Shown here: piece by piece, positions 62,248 to 64,000 of the stretch
Position numbering within the stretch: position 1 is the first letter of the stretch
How the letters are laid out: each line of letters opens with the position of its first letter
Source: Neospora caninum Liverpool
Lineage: Eukaryota; Apicomplexa; Conoidasida; Eucoccidiorida; Sarcocystidae
Direction: 5' to 3'
NCBI RefSeq assembly: GCF_000208865.1
Contig: NC_018395.1
Location: 2,015,920 to 2,079,919, forward strand
DNA length: 64,000 nt
Notes under the pieces: model-generated
Databases searched by the model: none
The model's input: only the letters and a program-made list of their open reading frames with translations
Told to the model about the DNA's origin: nothing
Made by a program: the position numbers and the translations under genes

Positions 62248-64000
62248 TGTTCCTGCTTCTCTCGGTCACACTTTTTCGGGACGAGGCGCACACGACCGCG
62301 AAGTGCAATGTTCCCCTGTTGAGAATCGGACCAACTTTTAGTTCACGTGGTACAGAAGGGATTCATAGAGCCCTCAAATCTTGGCCAAAAACGTAGGATA
62401 CCCCATTCGGCGCCCTCGCCCGTCGCTTCGGATTGTCACAGCTCCCGCGGAACTTTCCACACAAGCATGCTGTTCAGAGCCTCCTAATGGAGACACGAAG
62501 GACGGCGCCACGAGAGCGTTGCTGGCCCCGCATATAAGCTCATCGCCAGACCCGGTTCAGTTGCAGTCGTGCATGCAGGCTCCGCTGTCGCTCCGGCAGG
62601 CGTTCCGCGCACAGTTTTGTGGAACGAACCGTGATCGCGCGGAGCGACGAGGGCACTGAATGCTGCTCGCTCGGAGTAAAAACTGTACTGGAGACGCAGC
62701 CCCCCCTTCCAGGCAAGTCGCGCGTGCCTAGCAAACAAACGCACTAACCGGCGTCCTGTTGACAAGAAGTGTGTCGCTGACTGGCTCTTTGAGACGCGTG
62801 CACTGCGGGGCCATGCGCCGAAGATTCTGGGCTATATATCGCCTCCAGCTTCCTCGGTGACTTGTAAAGTCGATTTTGGACCTTTTTTACTGAAGAGAGG
62901 GATCTGAATTTGTCACTAATTTGTTTGAAGGATCGGCGCAACAAGGGCCATTCTTCCGCGACATGTGGCGTGAGCTGTAATTGTACTATACAACAGGTCG
63001 AGCTGTGCACCCAACACTGCGCCTCCCCGGCGTGAATCCAACGGTGAACGTATCGGCCCCGGCGCCGACGGCGGCTGTTTTGCTTTTTCTGGCCCTGCAA
63101 AATGCGGTTAAGCGAAACGATAGACTGAAAGGAGAGGTGAATACTGCGCTTCGGTCTCGAGAACGGCCGAGGCCAAATGCTTTATTACACGAGTGAGCAC
63201 CTAGATCATTAAGCATGCGAAAGTGGCGAGATACCAGCTTGTTGCCGGGGGGTTGCTTGCCGAGGAAGCGTTCCTTTCTCCAGTCATTCAAGGTCCGTGC
63301 GTAGGGTGTCTACGCGTCGAGGATGTCATGCAATCTCAACTTGTGTTCACTTTCTTTTACACAACGATGCAGTACGGTTCCGTTTCTTTTCGTCGATCGT
63401 TGCTCTAGTCCAGTAGTGCAACGCATGGTACATTGCGTCGATGTCAACAGCTAGTTTGAAGAAACGTAGGATTTCAGCTGTAGTATGTGTAGCTCTTCGC
63501 GTTCCTTCTGCGCTACGGTGTTCCGGGGTTCGACTTCAGGGAGCGGTCTTGTGAGCCAACGTCGGCGGTCACTGTTTGGTCGTCGCAGAGAAGTTATGCA
63601 GGCGCCTACTACGGAGCTTCTTTCTGCTTTTTCGGCTCACACCCTTTGCCCTCGGAGTAGCTCGACACGTAATTCGGCGTTGATGAATTGTCTTGCGCGT
63701 GCAACTGAGCTGACTGTGTTTGGGGACGTAGGCCGTGTTAGGGCCGGAGCTCTGTCTTGGTGCACTCAGATGTGTGTCCTGTCCGGTACCACCATCCTTT
63801 GATTATCAGCTTTGCAGTTTCCGAGATGCGCACTCGATCGTCGCTTGTCGTCGAGAAGCGTCTGATGGGTGCCCGTTGTCGTGCAAATTCCGTGTTGCCC
63901 TGACAGGGGCGTGTGCGTCTGGTTTACGATCTGTTAAGCTCCGCTTCGTCGAACAAGGCCAAAGTAGCGTCGTCGTGGAGAGACTTCAGCCTTCTTTAAG
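62248..64000. other. Spacer and right window edge, no convincing gene
   Basis: Upstream of Hip. Open frames at 62484-62765 (-), 62744-63100 (-) and 63485-63802 (+) are Ser/Arg rich and lack motifs or splice partners. The region may hold the Hip promoter and the 5' side of a gene lying beyond the edge. Confidence 0.4.

Noticed and set aside
63485..63802. 105-residue Ser/Arg-rich frame near the right edge
   Set aside because: No motif and no evidence of splicing; cannot be separated from chance.
1..64000. CRISPR arrays, insertion sequences, prophage or retroelements
   Set aside because: Repeats seen are microsatellites or short tandem units; no transposase, reverse transcriptase, terminal inverted repeats or spacer arrays were found.

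Overview
The window looks like nuclear DNA of a coccidian apicomplexan of the Sarcocystidae (Toxoplasma, Neospora, Hammondia and relatives). The reasons are intron-rich genes with GT-AG junctions, many introns of 300-850 bp, roughly balanced base composition, (TA)n microsatellites in introns and spacers, coding exons with Ser/Arg/Glu-rich filler around conserved eukaryotic domains, and no operons, Shine-Dalgarno sites or bacterial signals. I did not identify the species. Gene models were built by hand: exon ends were placed at GT/AG sites and accepted only when phases matched and the protein ran through family motifs.

Layout. 1-3.6 kb (-): FAD monooxygenase, cut by the left edge. About 3.74-3.85 kb: three 36-bp repeats carrying a tRNA T-arm-like hairpin. 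5.8-6.9 kb and 9.0-11.0 kb (+): two small unknown proteins. 12.0-17.9 kb (+): an unknown protein of about 1,500 aa. 18.5-22.4 kb (-): propionyl-CoA synthetase (ACSS3/PrpE type) with a presequence-like N-terminus. 22.4-25.8 kb: gene-poor spacer. 25.8-32.4 kb (-): nine-exon glutamate-cysteine ligase. 35.2-38.0 kb (+): secreted patatin-fold protein lacking the catalytic serine. 39.4-40.3 kb (-): hydrophobic unknown protein. 40.5-41.2 kb (-): Eaf6-like acetyltransferase-complex subunit. 42.7-46.7 kb (+): PTEN-type phosphatase plus C2 protein. 49.2-51.1 kb (-): unresolved gene. 51.4-52.5 kb (+): tRNA 2'-phosphotransferase Tpt1 with an insertion. 53.6-55.5 kb (-): PHD plus ELM2 chromatin protein. 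58.1-59.2 kb (+): multi-pass membrane protein with a 35-nt microexon. 59.6-62.2 kb (-): ten-exon Hsp70-interacting protein Hip/ST13 with a GC-AG intron. 62.2-64.0 kb: no convincing gene.

The genes are ordinary eukaryotic single units in convergent or divergent pairs, so neighbourhood says little about function. Themes present are thiol redox (glutamate-cysteine ligase), propionate activation, chromatin (Eaf6, PHD-ELM2), tRNA splicing (Tpt1), chaperoning (Hip) and phosphoinositide or clathrin-type signalling (PTEN-C2). The most unusual items are the catalytically degenerate secreted patatin, the T-arm-like tandem repeat, the cysteine-bearing insertion in Tpt1, the PTEN-C2 protein without an evident general acid, and the unresolved locus at 49-51 kb.
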